From Oscillospiraceae bacterium (GTDB lineage: Bacteria > Bacillota > Clostridia > Saccharofermentanales > Saccharofermentanaceae), in assembly GCA_902775565.1 (NCBI GenBank), contig CACYMP010000009.1:1-64000 (forward strand): a stretch of DNA of 64,000 bases, given 5' to 3'. Numbering within the stretch: position 1 is the stretch's first letter; each line of letters starts with the position of its first letter. Shown piece after piece: positions 45,100 to 53,639 of the stretch. The notes beneath the pieces were generated by a model. That model searched no databases. It was not told where the DNA came from and saw only the letters and a list, made by a program, of their open reading frames with translations. The translations under genes were made by a program, and so were the position numbers.

Positions 45100-45252
45100 T
45101 GCATTTTCATCGAAAAGTGCCGCTGAAAGCTTTAGCGCACGGATAATTTTAAGAAAAAGTCTGTTTTCGTATGTGCATTTCCCGCTGACCGGCAAGAAAA
45201 TAACCAAAATGCACGGATAAATTCTTCAAAAATACGGATTTCGTATGTATGC
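45100..45252. repeat. Two-copy ~75-bp degenerate repeat with internal hairpins
   Basis: Two units each hold a hairpin ending in GCAC (GTGC-GCT/AGCGCAC at 45117-45139; GTGCATTT/AAATGCAC at 45173-45214). Each is followed by GGATAA, an A/T-rich stretch and TTTCGTATGT. Starts of the GCACGGATAA blocks are 75 bp apart (45137 and 45212). A palindrome TTCGTA-ATACGAA just upstream (45059-45073) repeats the same core. It occupies part of the 586-bp noncoding gap between MoxR and tRNA-Arg. Confidence 0.6.
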
Positions 45253-45307
45253 CTGTTTTTTCCTGTAATACCGGCTGCCTACACAAAGCAAACAACCCTT
45301 TGCGATA

Positions 45308-45446
45308 TTAGTTCCGCAGGCGGGCAAAGCCCGCCACTACGCCAATGAAAAACACCTTGCAACTAGTTCCGCAGGCGAGCCTCGCTCGCCATCACGCCAC
45401 GAAAAAGGCCTTCTGAAATTAGTTCCGCAGGCAAGCTTTGCTTGCC
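45308..45446. repeat. Three tandem hairpin repeats with compensating stem changes
   Basis: Units at 45308-45335, 45363-45390 and 45419-45446 share TAGTTCCGCA, then a 7-bp stem with a 3-nt loop. The stems are GGCGGGC/GCCCGCC, GGCGAGC/GCTCGCC and GGCAAGC/GCTTGCC. Differences always occur in pairs that keep the helix. The period is 55-56 bp; the spacers are also alike (ACGCCA then GAAAAA). The third unit lies inside the long stem of the tRNA-Arg terminator. Confidence 0.85.
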
Positions 45447-45478
45447 GAGGACTTGTTCGTACATTTCAGAAGGCCTTT
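45404..45478 (-). terminator. Long-stem terminator of tRNA-Arg
   Basis: AAAGGCCTTCTGAAAT (45478-45463) and ATTTCAGAAGGCCTTT (45419-45404) form a perfect 16-bp stem, followed on the minus strand by two further T. The ~43-nt loop encloses the third tandem hairpin. It begins 6 bp after the tRNA CCA end. Confidence 0.75.
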
Positions 45479-45483
45479 GAATG

Positions 45484-45558
45484 TGGCGCTCCAAGCAGGA
45501 ATCGAACCCGCATCAACGGTACCGGAAACCGCTATTCTATCCATTAGACTATTGGAGC
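45484..45558 (-). tRNA. tRNA-Arg (anticodon CCG)
   Basis: 75 nt including encoded CCA. Acceptor GCTCCAA/TTGGAGC, discriminator G, anticodon stem GCGGT/ACCGT with loop TTCCGGT giving CCG (reads CGG), T arm GCGGG-TTCGATT-CCTGC. D arm has the expected AATGGATAG. It starts 13 bp after the mfd stop on the same strand. Confidence 0.95.
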
Positions 45559-45570
45559 ACGGCAAGCTGT

Positions 45571-45600
45571 ATTATACAGCATTCGTCCTGTTATCGTTAA
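45571..45600 (-). promoter_or_regulatory. Promoter of tRNA-Arg inside the end of mfd
   Basis: TATAAT (45576-45571) and TTAACG (45600-45595), 18-bp spacer, on the minus strand. The TAA stop codon of mfd is part of the -10 hexamer. The expected start leaves only about six bases before the tRNA. GCTGTATAATACAGC around it is a perfect palindrome. Confidence 0.55.
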
Positions 45601-48600
45601 GTATGTTGAGCAGGCCCTTGATCTCATTGACCGTGGCTGCCTGCTTAGTGGAAGTGGGTTTGTAGAGCAGGTACGGGCGGTCGCTCATGGCATTGATCGT
45701 CACGCGAGCGCCGTAGAACTTGTCACGGAGAAGAGCGCCAAGAGCGTTCATGTCGAGCTGCAGCTTCGGGTCAAGATACAGCCTTACGCCGGTGCTTCTG
45801 ATGGATGCTCCGGTAAAGCCCAGCTTTCCTGACATTGCGCGGATCAGAGAAATGCCCGCGAGGATGTATATCTCTCTCGGAGGGTCGCCGTAACGGTCCA
45901 CGATCTCGTCCATAAAATCATCGTAAAGGCTGAAATCGCTGATGTTTCCGATCTTTCTGTATGTGGCCATGCGGCTCGCTTCGTCTTGTATATAAGACGA
46001 AGGGATGTATGCGTCGTAATCGACTTCGATGGTAACATCTCCGGCAACGGCGGGTGTCTCCATACCTTCAAGCGCCTTGCTCTTCTCGGCTTCATTCTGG
46101 CTCAAGGTCTTGATTTCTTCATCAAGCAGCCTGCAGTAGAGCTCGTATCCGATGACGTCCATCTGGCCGTGCTGTTCGGCTCCGAGGAGGTTGCCTGCGC
46201 CTCTTACTTCAAGGTCTCTGATGGCGATCCTGACGCCCGAACCAAGCTCGGTAAATTCACGCAGCGCGTTAAGTCTCTTCGTTGCTTCCTCGTTCAAAGG
46301 AGCGTCCGCATCGTAGGTGATGTAAGCATATGCCTGCTTGTCGGACCTTCCGACACGCCCCTTGATCTGGTAGAGCTGTGACAGACCGAAACGGTCGGAA
46401 TTCTCTACGATAAGCGTGTTTACGTTCGGCATATCGACACCGTTTTCGATGATGGTCGTGCAGACAAGGATGTCGTACTTGCCTTCGATAAAATCTCCGA
46501 CAGCCGCTTCGAGGCCGTTCTCGGGCATCTGCCCGTGAGCGTAAGTTACTCGCACTCCGGGCATCAGCTCTTCGAGCTTTGTCGCGACCTTGTCTATATC
46601 CGACGTCTTGTTATACAGGTAGAAGATCTGACCGCCGCGCGCGATCTCACGCATGCAGGCCTGCACTATTATCTGCTCGTCGTAGCCCATGACGTATGTC
46701 TGGACCGCGCGTCTGTTGAAAGGTGCCTCCTCAAGGACGGAGATGTCCCTGATGCCCGAAAGCGACATGTGAAGCGTCCTCGGGATAGGCGTCGCGGAAA
46801 GCGAAAGGACATCGATGTCGGTCTTCATAGACTTGATTTTTTCCTTGTGATTGACGCCGAATCTCTGCTCCTCGTCAACTACCAAAAGACCCAGCTGCGG
46901 CGGTCTCACGTCGTTCGAGAGCACTCTGTGCGTTCCGATTATGACGTCTGCCTTGCCGTTCTTGATGTCTATCAGATTTGCTTTTATCTGAGCAGGCGTA
47001 ACGAATCTCGAAAGCAGTACTACGTTGACCGGGAAGCCCTTGCAGCGCTCTACGAAATTCTGGTAATGCTGCTGTGCAAGGAGCGTCGTGGGCGCGAGCA
47101 TTATCGCCTGCCTGCCGTTCATTACCGCCTTGAACATAGCCCTGAACGCGACCTCGGTCTTGCCGAATCCGACGTCGCCGCAAAGCAGCCTGTCCATCGG
47201 TCTTTCGGACTCCATGTCCGCCTTTATCTCGCGGCATGCGCGGAGCTGGTCCTCCGTCTCAACGAACGGGAACTTATCCTCGAAAAGCTTCTGCTGCTCG
47301 TCATCAGGATCGCACTTGTAGCCGCTGTTCACACTCCTCGCCGCATATATCTTGAGAAGGTCATAAGCGACCTTCTTGATCGATTCCCTGGCTCTTGAGA
47401 CCTGCCTCTTCCACTCGTCTCCGCCAAGGCGGGAAAGCTTAGGTTCACGCTCGCCGGGGCCGACGTATTTCTGGAGCGAATCGAGATTTTCGGGCAGGAT
47501 ATATAAGACCTCGTCTCTAGCGTAAGTGATCTTGAGGTAGTCCTTGCGTGTATCGCCGACCTTCATGTTGATGAGACCGTCGTATCTTCCTACGCCGTGT
47601 TTGTCGTGGACGATGAAGTCACCGGGATGGATGTCACCGAAAAACGTGATCCTTGCGCCGCCCTTTTTCTTGGGCTTTGCTGCCCTTCCGCTTCCGAAGA
47701 TCTCCTGTTCTCCGAGAAGCGTTATTCCGAGCGCAGGATAGGAGAATCCCTGTGGAAGGTCCGCGTATATGATATCGGGCAGTGCGCCCGCATCGATCAG
47801 GCTGTCCCTTAACGCTTCTGTCCTCTTGCCTTCAGGCAGGACTATCTTTATCCCCTGTGTCCCTTTATAAGCTTCAGCGAGTTCGTCTATCCTTCCGGAA
47901 TAGTTGTCCGCCGGGAATCCCGATGTGGAGACATTAACGCCGCCGGGAAGTCCGCCGCCCGTTGAAGCAAACGTCGCAAGGGTTATAACCTTCGCAAGAT
48001 TGTCGATCTTTTTCATTACCTCGGAGGTATCGAAAACAGCTTCGGGAGCGCATGACGGCGCGGTTCCCGCCTCGAAAGACTCAGTGCAGCGCTGCATGTA
48101 TTCGGCTGAAAAAGCCTTCATCCTCGCATCCGTATCCACAAGCTCATCTGCAAACCAGAGCACATCAGATGCGCCGTTCAGCTCAACATAATCGATCGCG
48201 CATGCGCTCTTGGAAAGCAGGAGTCCTATCCAGCGCGCGATACCCGTGGGCTCGCCTCCGAGCTCGATCTTCTGCGCATCAGCCTCGGCGGTGCGCGAAA
48301 GGAGTTCAGCTGCGCGTCTTGCCTCGCGCGAATCGGTCTTCATGTTGGAGATGTCTTCAGCCGCCTGGCTTCTGATCTTCTCGGCAGCCTCTTTGCGTGC
48401 ATCCTCATCACCCGCGGAATAAGACCTTACAGGTATGATGCGCACGTCTTTGAGCATTTCGGTCGAACGCTGGGTCTCCAAGTCGAAGTTCTTCAGCTGG
48501 TCGATCTCATCATCGAAAAAGCTTATTCTGACAGGCTCGTTCATGTCCGGCGGGAAGATATCCAGGATGTCTCCCCTTCTTGCGAACTCGCCGCGCTCCA

Positions 48601-49114
48601 TGACCTGCGGGACCTTTTCATAGCCCATTTCGGTGAGCTTTAATATCATCTCATCGGGATCGATGGTACTGCCGGTACTCAGATCCAATATCCTGGAAGC
48701 AAATGAAGAAGGTATCTCGAGCTTGTTCATCAGCGCGCCTGCGGTAATGACCGCGGCACCAAAGCTTCCCGTTACGAGCTCAGCCAGCGCGGCGCATCTC
48801 GTGAGCTCTAATTCACGTGAAGAAGCCTCAGCCGTAAGGAGCGAGAGCTCGGCCGGGATGAGGGTTGCGACAGAACCGTCAACAAATGCCGAAAGAGCGC
48901 GCGACATCGCCCTGGCGCGTGCAGCGTCAGGTACGATAACTACAGGCTTTAAAGACTTGTGCGAAGCAAGCGCGCTGATAAGATATGCCTTCTGCTCAGC
49001 GCAAACGCCTGAGATATTAAGATGTCTGCCCTCTTTTCGCGACTTTTCAAGCCCGTCAATGACAGTCTTGTCGGACGCGATAAGACCGAGCAGGTCATTT
49101 ATTTGCTGATTCAT
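45572..49114 (-). CDS. mfd: Transcription-repair coupling factor
   Basis: 1180 residues, full length. UvrB-like N-terminal modules, then the CarD-like RNA polymerase interaction domain (IHPGDFIVHDKHGVGRYDG, about 495-560). A superfamily 2 translocase follows with Walker A CGDVGFGKTEVA and motif II VVDEEQRFGV, then GRVGRS, and a C-terminal TRCF domain. It displaces RNA polymerase stalled at DNA damage and recruits UvrA. Its start lies inside the end of pth (20-bp overlap). Order glmU-pth-mfd is common in Firmicutes. Confidence 0.97.
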   Translation of the reverse strand: MNQQINDLLGLIASDKTVIDGLEKSRKEGRHLNISGVCAEQKAYLISALASHKSLKPVVIVPDAARARAMSRALSAFVDGSVATLIPAELSLLTAEASSRELELTRCAALAELVTGSFGAAVITAGALMNKLEIPSSFASRILDLSTGSTIDPDEMILKLTEMGYEKVPQVMERGEFARRGDILDIFPPDMNEPVRISFFDDEIDQLKNFDLETQRSTEMLKDVRIIPVRSYSAGDEDARKEAAEKIRSQAAEDISNMKTDSREARRAAELLSRTAEADAQKIELGGEPTGIARWIGLLLSKSACAIDYVELNGASDVLWFADELVDTDARMKAFSAEYMQRCTESFEAGTAPSCAPEAVFDTSEVMKKIDNLAKVITLATFASTGGGLPGGVNVSTSGFPADNYSGRIDELAEAYKGTQGIKIVLPEGKRTEALRDSLIDAGALPDIIYADLPQGFSYPALGITLLGEQEIFGSGRAAKPKKKGGARITFFGDIHPGDFIVHDKHGVGRYDGLINMKVGDTRKDYLKITYARDEVLYILPENLDSLQKYVGPGEREPKLSRLGGDEWKRQVSRARESIKKVAYDLLKIYAARSVNSGYKCDPDDEQQKLFEDKFPFVETEDQLRACREIKADMESERPMDRLLCGDVGFGKTEVAFRAMFKAVMNGRQAIMLAPTTLLAQQHYQNFVERCKGFPVNVVLLSRFVTPAQIKANLIDIKNGKADVIIGTHRVLSNDVRPPQLGLLVVDEEQRFGVNHKEKIKSMKTDIDVLSLSATPIPRTLHMSLSGIRDISVLEEAPFNRRAVQTYVMGYDEQIIVQACMREIARGGQIFYLYNKTSDIDKVATKLEELMPGVRVTYAHGQMPENGLEAAVGDFIEGKYDILVCTTIIENGVDMPNVNTLIVENSDRFGLSQLYQIKGRVGRSDKQAYAYITYDADAPLNEEATKRLNALREFTELGSGVRIAIRDLEVRGAGNLLGAEQHGQMDVIGYELYCRLLDEEIKTLSQNEAEKSKALEGMETPAVAGDVTIEVDYDAYIPSSYIQDEASRMATYRKIGNISDFSLYDDFMDEIVDRYGDPPREIYILAGISLIRAMSGKLGFTGASIRSTGVRLYLDPKLQLDMNALGALLRDKFYGARVTINAMSDRPYLLYKPTSTKQAATVNEIKGLLNILNDNRTNAV

Positions 49115-49637
49115 TTGCGATCAATCCTTCAATGGCCGCACAGGCCTCGATGAAAGCATCGTTCATAAGGAGACGTTCTTCCTTGGGAACTTCGGAGAGA
49201 ACATAGTTTATCAGATCGAAATGCTCGGGAACAGGACCCGTGCCGATCCTTACGCGAGGGAAATTCTCCGTTCCCAGAAGCTGGATGCAGGACTTCATTC
49301 CGTTATGCGTGCCGGCACTTCCCTTGGGTCTTACCCTGATCGTGCCCTTCTTGATATCGATATCATCATATACGGTAATGATATGCGTGGGATCGACCTT
49401 GAAAAACCGGCTCGCCTCGACAAGGCACTCACCGGAAAGGTTCATATAGGTCACGGGCTTGATGACGATAACATCCTGCCCTGCGATCTTTCCCTTGCCG
49501 TACATGCCCTTGAACTTGTCTTTATCCAGTGAAATGCCGTGTTTCTCGCATAACATATCAACAGCAAGGTAACCCATGTTGTGCCACGTATACATATACT
49601 GTCTGCCCGGATTTCCGAGTCCTGCGACTATCCACAT
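49095..49637 (-). CDS. pth: Peptidyl-tRNA hydrolase
   Basis: 180 residues. Motifs VAGLGNPGRQY, catalytic His in TWHNMGYLAVD, MNLSGECL and the Asp in VYDDIDIKKGTIRVRPKGSAGTHNG-type loop. It recycles peptidyl-tRNA released from ribosomes. ATG 49637 begins one base after the glmU stop (TGA T ATG); no separate ribosome binding site, so translation is coupled to glmU. The frame runs further upstream, inside glmU, without family homology. Confidence 0.95.
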   Translation of the reverse strand: MWIVAGLGNPGRQYMYTWHNMGYLAVDMLCEKHGISLDKDKFKGMYGKGKIAGQDVIVIKPVTYMNLSGECLVEASRFFKVDPTHIITVYDDIDIKKGTIRVRPKGSAGTHNGMKSCIQLLGTENFPRVRIGTGPVPEHFDLINYVLSEVPKEERLLMNDAFIEACAAIEGLIANESANK

Positions 49638-49638
49638 A

Positions 49639-51054
49639 TCAGAATTCTGAACGTCTGTCGTCGAGTCTGATGTAATTGGAGCCTCTGCTGCGGGACTTAT
49701 CCGCAACCCAGTTCTCCTTGTTTACCTGCTTTGAACGGCCGAGTCCAAGCGCAAGCGGAGGTACGTCCGTCGTGATGGTCGAACCTGCGGCAATGTAGGA
49801 ATCCTTGCCGAGAACGACTGCGGAAACGATGTTCGAGTTGCCTCCGATAAAGACGTTGTCCTCGATGGTGCATCCCACCTTGTCCTGTCCGTCGAAGTTA
49901 CAGGTAACGGTACCGCATCCGAAGTTGACGTTCTTTCCAACCTTGGAATCACCGATATATGTAAGGTGTCTTGCACGTGTGTGAGCTCCGACTGAAGAAG
50001 CCTTGACTTCAACGTATGCACCGATCGTGACCTGATCATCGATGACGCAGTCAGGTCTGATATGTGAGAAGGGTCCGATACGGCAGTCTTTGCCGATGCG
50101 GCTTCCCGTAACGATCGAGTTATCGACCGTCGTCTCATCGCCAATCTCGGAGCAGTCAATTCTTGAATTCTCTCCGATGATGCAGTCGCTTCCGATGACC
50201 GTGTTGCCCATCAGCGTCGTGCCCGGAAGGATCGTTGTGTCCTGACCGATCTCAACTGCGTTGTGGATCCATGTTGTCGAGGGGTCAACGATAGTAACGC
50301 CGTTCTTCATGTGTCTTTCAATGATCCTGCGGTTCATTATCGACTGGACCTGCGACAGCTGGATACGGTCGTTGATTCCGCGCGTATCATCGAAATCGCA
50401 TACAACGGCACCGACCTTATAGCCGTCACCGATAAGGATACCGATAGTATCCGTAAGATAGTATTCCTTCTGTGCGTTGTTGGCTCCGATCCTTCCCAAT
50501 GCGGAGAGCAGGAGCGGGGTCTTGAAAACATACATCGATGAATTGATCTCTGCAATCTCAAGCTCTTCCGGTGTGCAGTCCTTATGTTCGACGATCTTGA
50601 CGACGTTGCCGTCTTCGCCTCTTACGATCCTTCCGTAACCGGTCGGATCGTCAGCGATCGCGGTGATAAGAACTGCGGCGCAGTTGCCTTCAACAGATTC
50701 AAATGCCTTGAGAGCCTTGGTTATGGTATCAGCGGAGACCATCGGGCAGTCACCGGGCAGAACGATCGTAAGTCCGTCTCTTCCTTCAAGGAAAGGTGCA
50801 GCCTGCATAACGGCGTGTCCCGTTCCGCGCTGCTCCTCCTGAAGAACATAAGCGACATCCTCACCTAAGATAGCTCTGATCTCATCCTGGGCATCACCTA
50901 CGATATAGACCTGTTCCTTGCATCCTGCATCGAAAAGCGCGTCAGACACCCACTGGATTATAGCCTTACCGGCTACCTGGAACGTAACCTTCGAATGCTT
51001 GGACTTCATTCTCGTGCTTCGGCCTGCGGCCATTACAACTGCACTGATCTCCAT
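49639..51054 (-). CDS. glmU: Bifunctional UDP-N-acetylglucosamine pyrophosphorylase / glucosamine-1-phosphate acetyltransferase
   Basis: 471 residues. N-terminal nucleotidyltransferase (VVMAAGRSTRMKSKHSK, QEEQRGTGHAVM, LPGDCPM). The C-terminal left-handed beta-helix acetyltransferase starts near 255 (hexapeptide repeats such as IGQDTTILPGTTLMGNTVIG), with RARHLTYIGDSKVG and GCGTVTCNFDGQ. It makes UDP-GlcNAc for peptidoglycan. The start loop reads AAGRSTRM instead of the usual AAGxGTRM. ATG 51054 is chosen for the GAGGGG site 8 nt upstream. Confidence 0.96.
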   Translation of the reverse strand: MEISAVVMAAGRSTRMKSKHSKVTFQVAGKAIIQWVSDALFDAGCKEQVYIVGDAQDEIRAILGEDVAYVLQEEQRGTGHAVMQAAPFLEGRDGLTIVLPGDCPMVSADTITKALKAFESVEGNCAAVLITAIADDPTGYGRIVRGEDGNVVKIVEHKDCTPEELEIAEINSSMYVFKTPLLLSALGRIGANNAQKEYYLTDTIGILIGDGYKVGAVVCDFDDTRGINDRIQLSQVQSIMNRRIIERHMKNGVTIVDPSTTWIHNAVEIGQDTTILPGTTLMGNTVIGSDCIIGENSRIDCSEIGDETTVDNSIVTGSRIGKDCRIGPFSHIRPDCVIDDQVTIGAYVEVKASSVGAHTRARHLTYIGDSKVGKNVNFGCGTVTCNFDGQDKVGCTIEDNVFIGGNSNIVSAVVLGKDSYIAAGSTITTDVPPLALGLGRSKQVNKENWVADKSRSRGSNYIRLDDRRSEF

Positions 51055-51098
51055 TTTCAAAACCCCTCTGTGTTATTTAAGAATTCAATATTACTTTG

Positions 51099-53459
51099 TT
51101 ACTCGGGTCCTTCCGTCGTGACCTCGGCAGGCTGCTCTTTTGAAGGAGCTGCCTGTTTACCGGGAGCCGTTTCCTTTACGACGGCGGAATCCTTGGAAGA
51201 AGTCTGTTCCTTTACAGGTTCAGCCTCCTTGGCGGGCACTGCGGCTTCCTTGCCGGCAGATTCCTTCGCGGGAGCCTCTTCCTTATCCGAATCAGCAGAA
51301 GAATTATCTACCGACTTCGCCTTGGAATCAATAGCTTCGTCGTTGTTGTCCTTTTGTCCGTCAGAAGAAGGTCTTTCATCTTCGCCGGATGCAGCGTCCT
51401 TGCCGGGAGCAGTAGAACCTTCGTCAGGCGTTGCGTTGCCTTCCTCGGGTTGCTTTTCACCGTCTTCATCAGGCTGGCCCTCGGGCTGCTGTGCGCCCTC
51501 TTCAGGCGTTCCTTCAGAAGGTGTAGCAGTATCATTGCCGCCTTCTGCCGGTGTATTGTTATCCGGTGTGGTCGTATCAGGCGTGTTGGAGTCCGGTGTA
51601 TCGGTCGGTTTGGTCTCGCCGCCTTCGCCCGGATCATCGGGCTTGACCGGCATCGTAGGTGAAGGAAGCCTGTCGATGTATGCGACATCAAGATCGACGT
51701 CTCCGCTGATACCGGGCACTCTGCCGTGAGAGTTGACCTGCCACATATAGTAGGTTCCCTTATAAGATGACTTGGTTACCCAGTGAGCCATCCAGATGGA
51801 AAGGTTGTTCTTTCCTGCCTTCATTGCCTTGATCGAAGGTGACCATGTGCCTTCAAGCCTTGACTTGCTTCCGTAGATGGAAGCTGTGTAGCCGGCCTTC
51901 TCGACTTCCTCTGCGAAAACGGCAACCATCTTGTTCAGGTCTTCGTCAATATGCTTGTTCATGGTCGATGTGGACCATCCCTTGCTCTTGTGGGCACGCT
52001 TGTAGTAATCGAAATTCTCCCAGTCGAAAGCGATCGGGAAGTCCAGCTTCTTGCCCTTAAGGCACTTGTTGATCATGTCCCGGGTGTACTTGCGCATGTT
52101 CTCTTCCGTGTAGTCGCACGTGAAGAAATACACGCCTACCTTGAGGCCAGCCGCACGGGCATCCTTGTAATACTGCTCGAACTTTCTGTCGGGAGCGTTG
52201 CACCAGACGTACTTTTTCGCATCGTTGTCGTAGTAGTTGTTTCTTACATAGCAGCGCAGGATAACGAATTCACAGCCCGCACTCTTGACCTTCTTGAAAT
52301 TGATGTCGCCCTGGTACTTGGAGACATCGATACCGAGCATGGTCTTGGAGGTCTTGTAATCCGTCTTGAAATCCGCGAACTTGAGCACCGGATTGCCGTT
52401 AACGAGGTATGAAGAAGTATACTTGCTCTTTATGCCTCCGACGTTTCCGGGTTCGCCCGAATCCTTGGGAACTATGACGCACTGGAGCGCCATAATGTAG
52501 TAGTTGTACTTATCTGTTCCGGAACGCTCTCCGTTCTTCGCCCAGCCGAGCCATCCCTTCTCCTTTACCATGGTCCTGTAGTAGATGTCGAAATGCTCAG
52601 CCAGTTCGCCTGAAAGCTTGATCATTACCTCTTCCATGCGTTTGCCGTTGGTCTTCTTATACTTTCCGACCTTGGCACTCTTTGTATTCCAGGCGGTCCA
52701 GGAATAGCCCTGTCCTCTGGCGCAATAATATATGTTGCCTGTGTATTTCGAGCCCAGAACTGACATTGAAAGGCCTTCATGCTTCTGTTTGCCGCCCGAA
52801 GTAACGCCTGCGACCTGACCGTCTTTTGACCACTTGGAAGACCACTTGTAATTGTCCCTGTACATGCGGTATGAGACAGAGGGCGTTTCTTTCTCCTGAT
52901 CTCTTGCAACCAGCTTGACCTCGATCTGCTCGAGTCTCTTGCCTTCTCCTGTGGCACCTGCAATGGTGCCGTTGCTGACCCATCCCTGATTGTACTTATA
53001 CGTCTGCATGTAAGGTCTGTAATAGACGCTGTAATGCTTGGCAAGCTCGCCCGTAAGCTCGATGCTGAATGCCTCGACCCTGTATGTCTTGCCGCCGCCG
53101 GCCTTCTGTCCGCTCGTCTTCCAGCCGGACCAGCCCTTTTTGCGGCGGTATACCCTGTAGCGGATATTGCCCGAATAACCTGTATTGTTCTTGAGATTAA
53201 TGGTTATTGCGTAGATATTCTTCTTTTTGCCCTTCTTGCCGAGGGTAAGAATGCCGCTGCTGAAAGAACCTTTCTTGTTTCCGTACGACTGCATGCTCGC
53301 TTTTCCGGAAAGCGTATACATGTTTGCTGCAGTTGCAGTGGTTGTTGTGGTATCGGCATTGACCTGAATCTCATCAAAGCGCGAAAAAGCACCCGTCAGG
53401 GTAAATGCAATTAATAAAGCGACAACTGCCGAAGACACCTTCTTCAGTCCGTTAAGCAT
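51099..53459 (-). CDS. Secreted GH25 muramidase with N-terminal ChW-type repeats and charged Pro/Thr/Glu/Lys tail
   Basis: 786 residues. A signal peptide (about 5-28) precedes three or more tandem aromatic repeats (about 55-330), each with a G-W-W-G-WVSNGTIAG-like core. These resemble clostridial hydrophobic (ChW) repeats. The GH25 lysozyme domain (about 345-560) has LGIDVSKYQGDINF, FPIAFDWENFDYY and DVDLDVAYID; its acidic residues are the catalytic set. A disordered tail (about 570-786) is rich in Pro, Glu, Thr and then Lys/Ala, probably wall-spanning or wall-binding. It cleaves the MurNAc-GlcNAc bond of peptidoglycan. ATG 53459 is chosen for the GGAG site 9 nt upstream. Confidence 0.9.
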   Translation of the reverse strand: MLNGLKKVSSAVVALLIAFTLTGAFSRFDEIQVNADTTTTTATAANMYTLSGKASMQSYGNKKGSFSSGILTLGKKGKKKNIYAITINLKNNTGYSGNIRYRVYRRKKGWSGWKTSGQKAGGGKTYRVEAFSIELTGELAKHYSVYYRPYMQTYKYNQGWVSNGTIAGATGEGKRLEQIEVKLVARDQEKETPSVSYRMYRDNYKWSSKWSKDGQVAGVTSGGKQKHEGLSMSVLGSKYTGNIYYCARGQGYSWTAWNTKSAKVGKYKKTNGKRMEEVMIKLSGELAEHFDIYYRTMVKEKGWLGWAKNGERSGTDKYNYYIMALQCVIVPKDSGEPGNVGGIKSKYTSSYLVNGNPVLKFADFKTDYKTSKTMLGIDVSKYQGDINFKKVKSAGCEFVILRCYVRNNYYDNDAKKYVWCNAPDRKFEQYYKDARAAGLKVGVYFFTCDYTEENMRKYTRDMINKCLKGKKLDFPIAFDWENFDYYKRAHKSKGWSTSTMNKHIDEDLNKMVAVFAEEVEKAGYTASIYGSKSRLEGTWSPSIKAMKAGKNNLSIWMAHWVTKSSYKGTYYMWQVNSHGRVPGISGDVDLDVAYIDRLPSPTMPVKPDDPGEGGETKPTDTPDSNTPDTTTPDNNTPAEGGNDTATPSEGTPEEGAQQPEGQPDEDGEKQPEEGNATPDEGSTAPGKDAASGEDERPSSDGQKDNNDEAIDSKAKSVDNSSADSDKEEAPAKESAGKEAAVPAKEAEPVKEQTSSKDSAVVKETAPGKQAAPSKEQPAEVTTEGPE

Positions 53460-53580
53460 CTGAATAATCTCCAATCCTTGCTTTTGATATTTCCCCAGAT
53501 TGTGCCGTTATTATATCATGCCTGCTTTTTGCTTTTCTTATTTTGGGGCGCAGTGCCACAAAATGTCCTTAAAATGCAAT

Positions 53581-53613
53581 AAAAAACCGACCCCTCTGAA
53601 ACAGAAGGGCCGG
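53581..53613 (-). terminator. Terminator of the lactate/malate dehydrogenase gene
   Basis: CCGGCCCTTCTG and CAGAGGGGTCGG pair around TTT with two weak pairs, followed on the minus strand by TTTTTTATT. It lies 26 bp after the stop. Confidence 0.85.
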
Positions 53614-53639
53614 TCAGCGGTTTTAAGTTAAGAAAAATA

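Noticed and set aside
45308..45446. Possible mini CRISPR array (28-bp repeats, 55-bp period)
   Set aside because: Only three units; the repeats differ from one another in the stem, the spacers resemble each other, and no cas genes are near.
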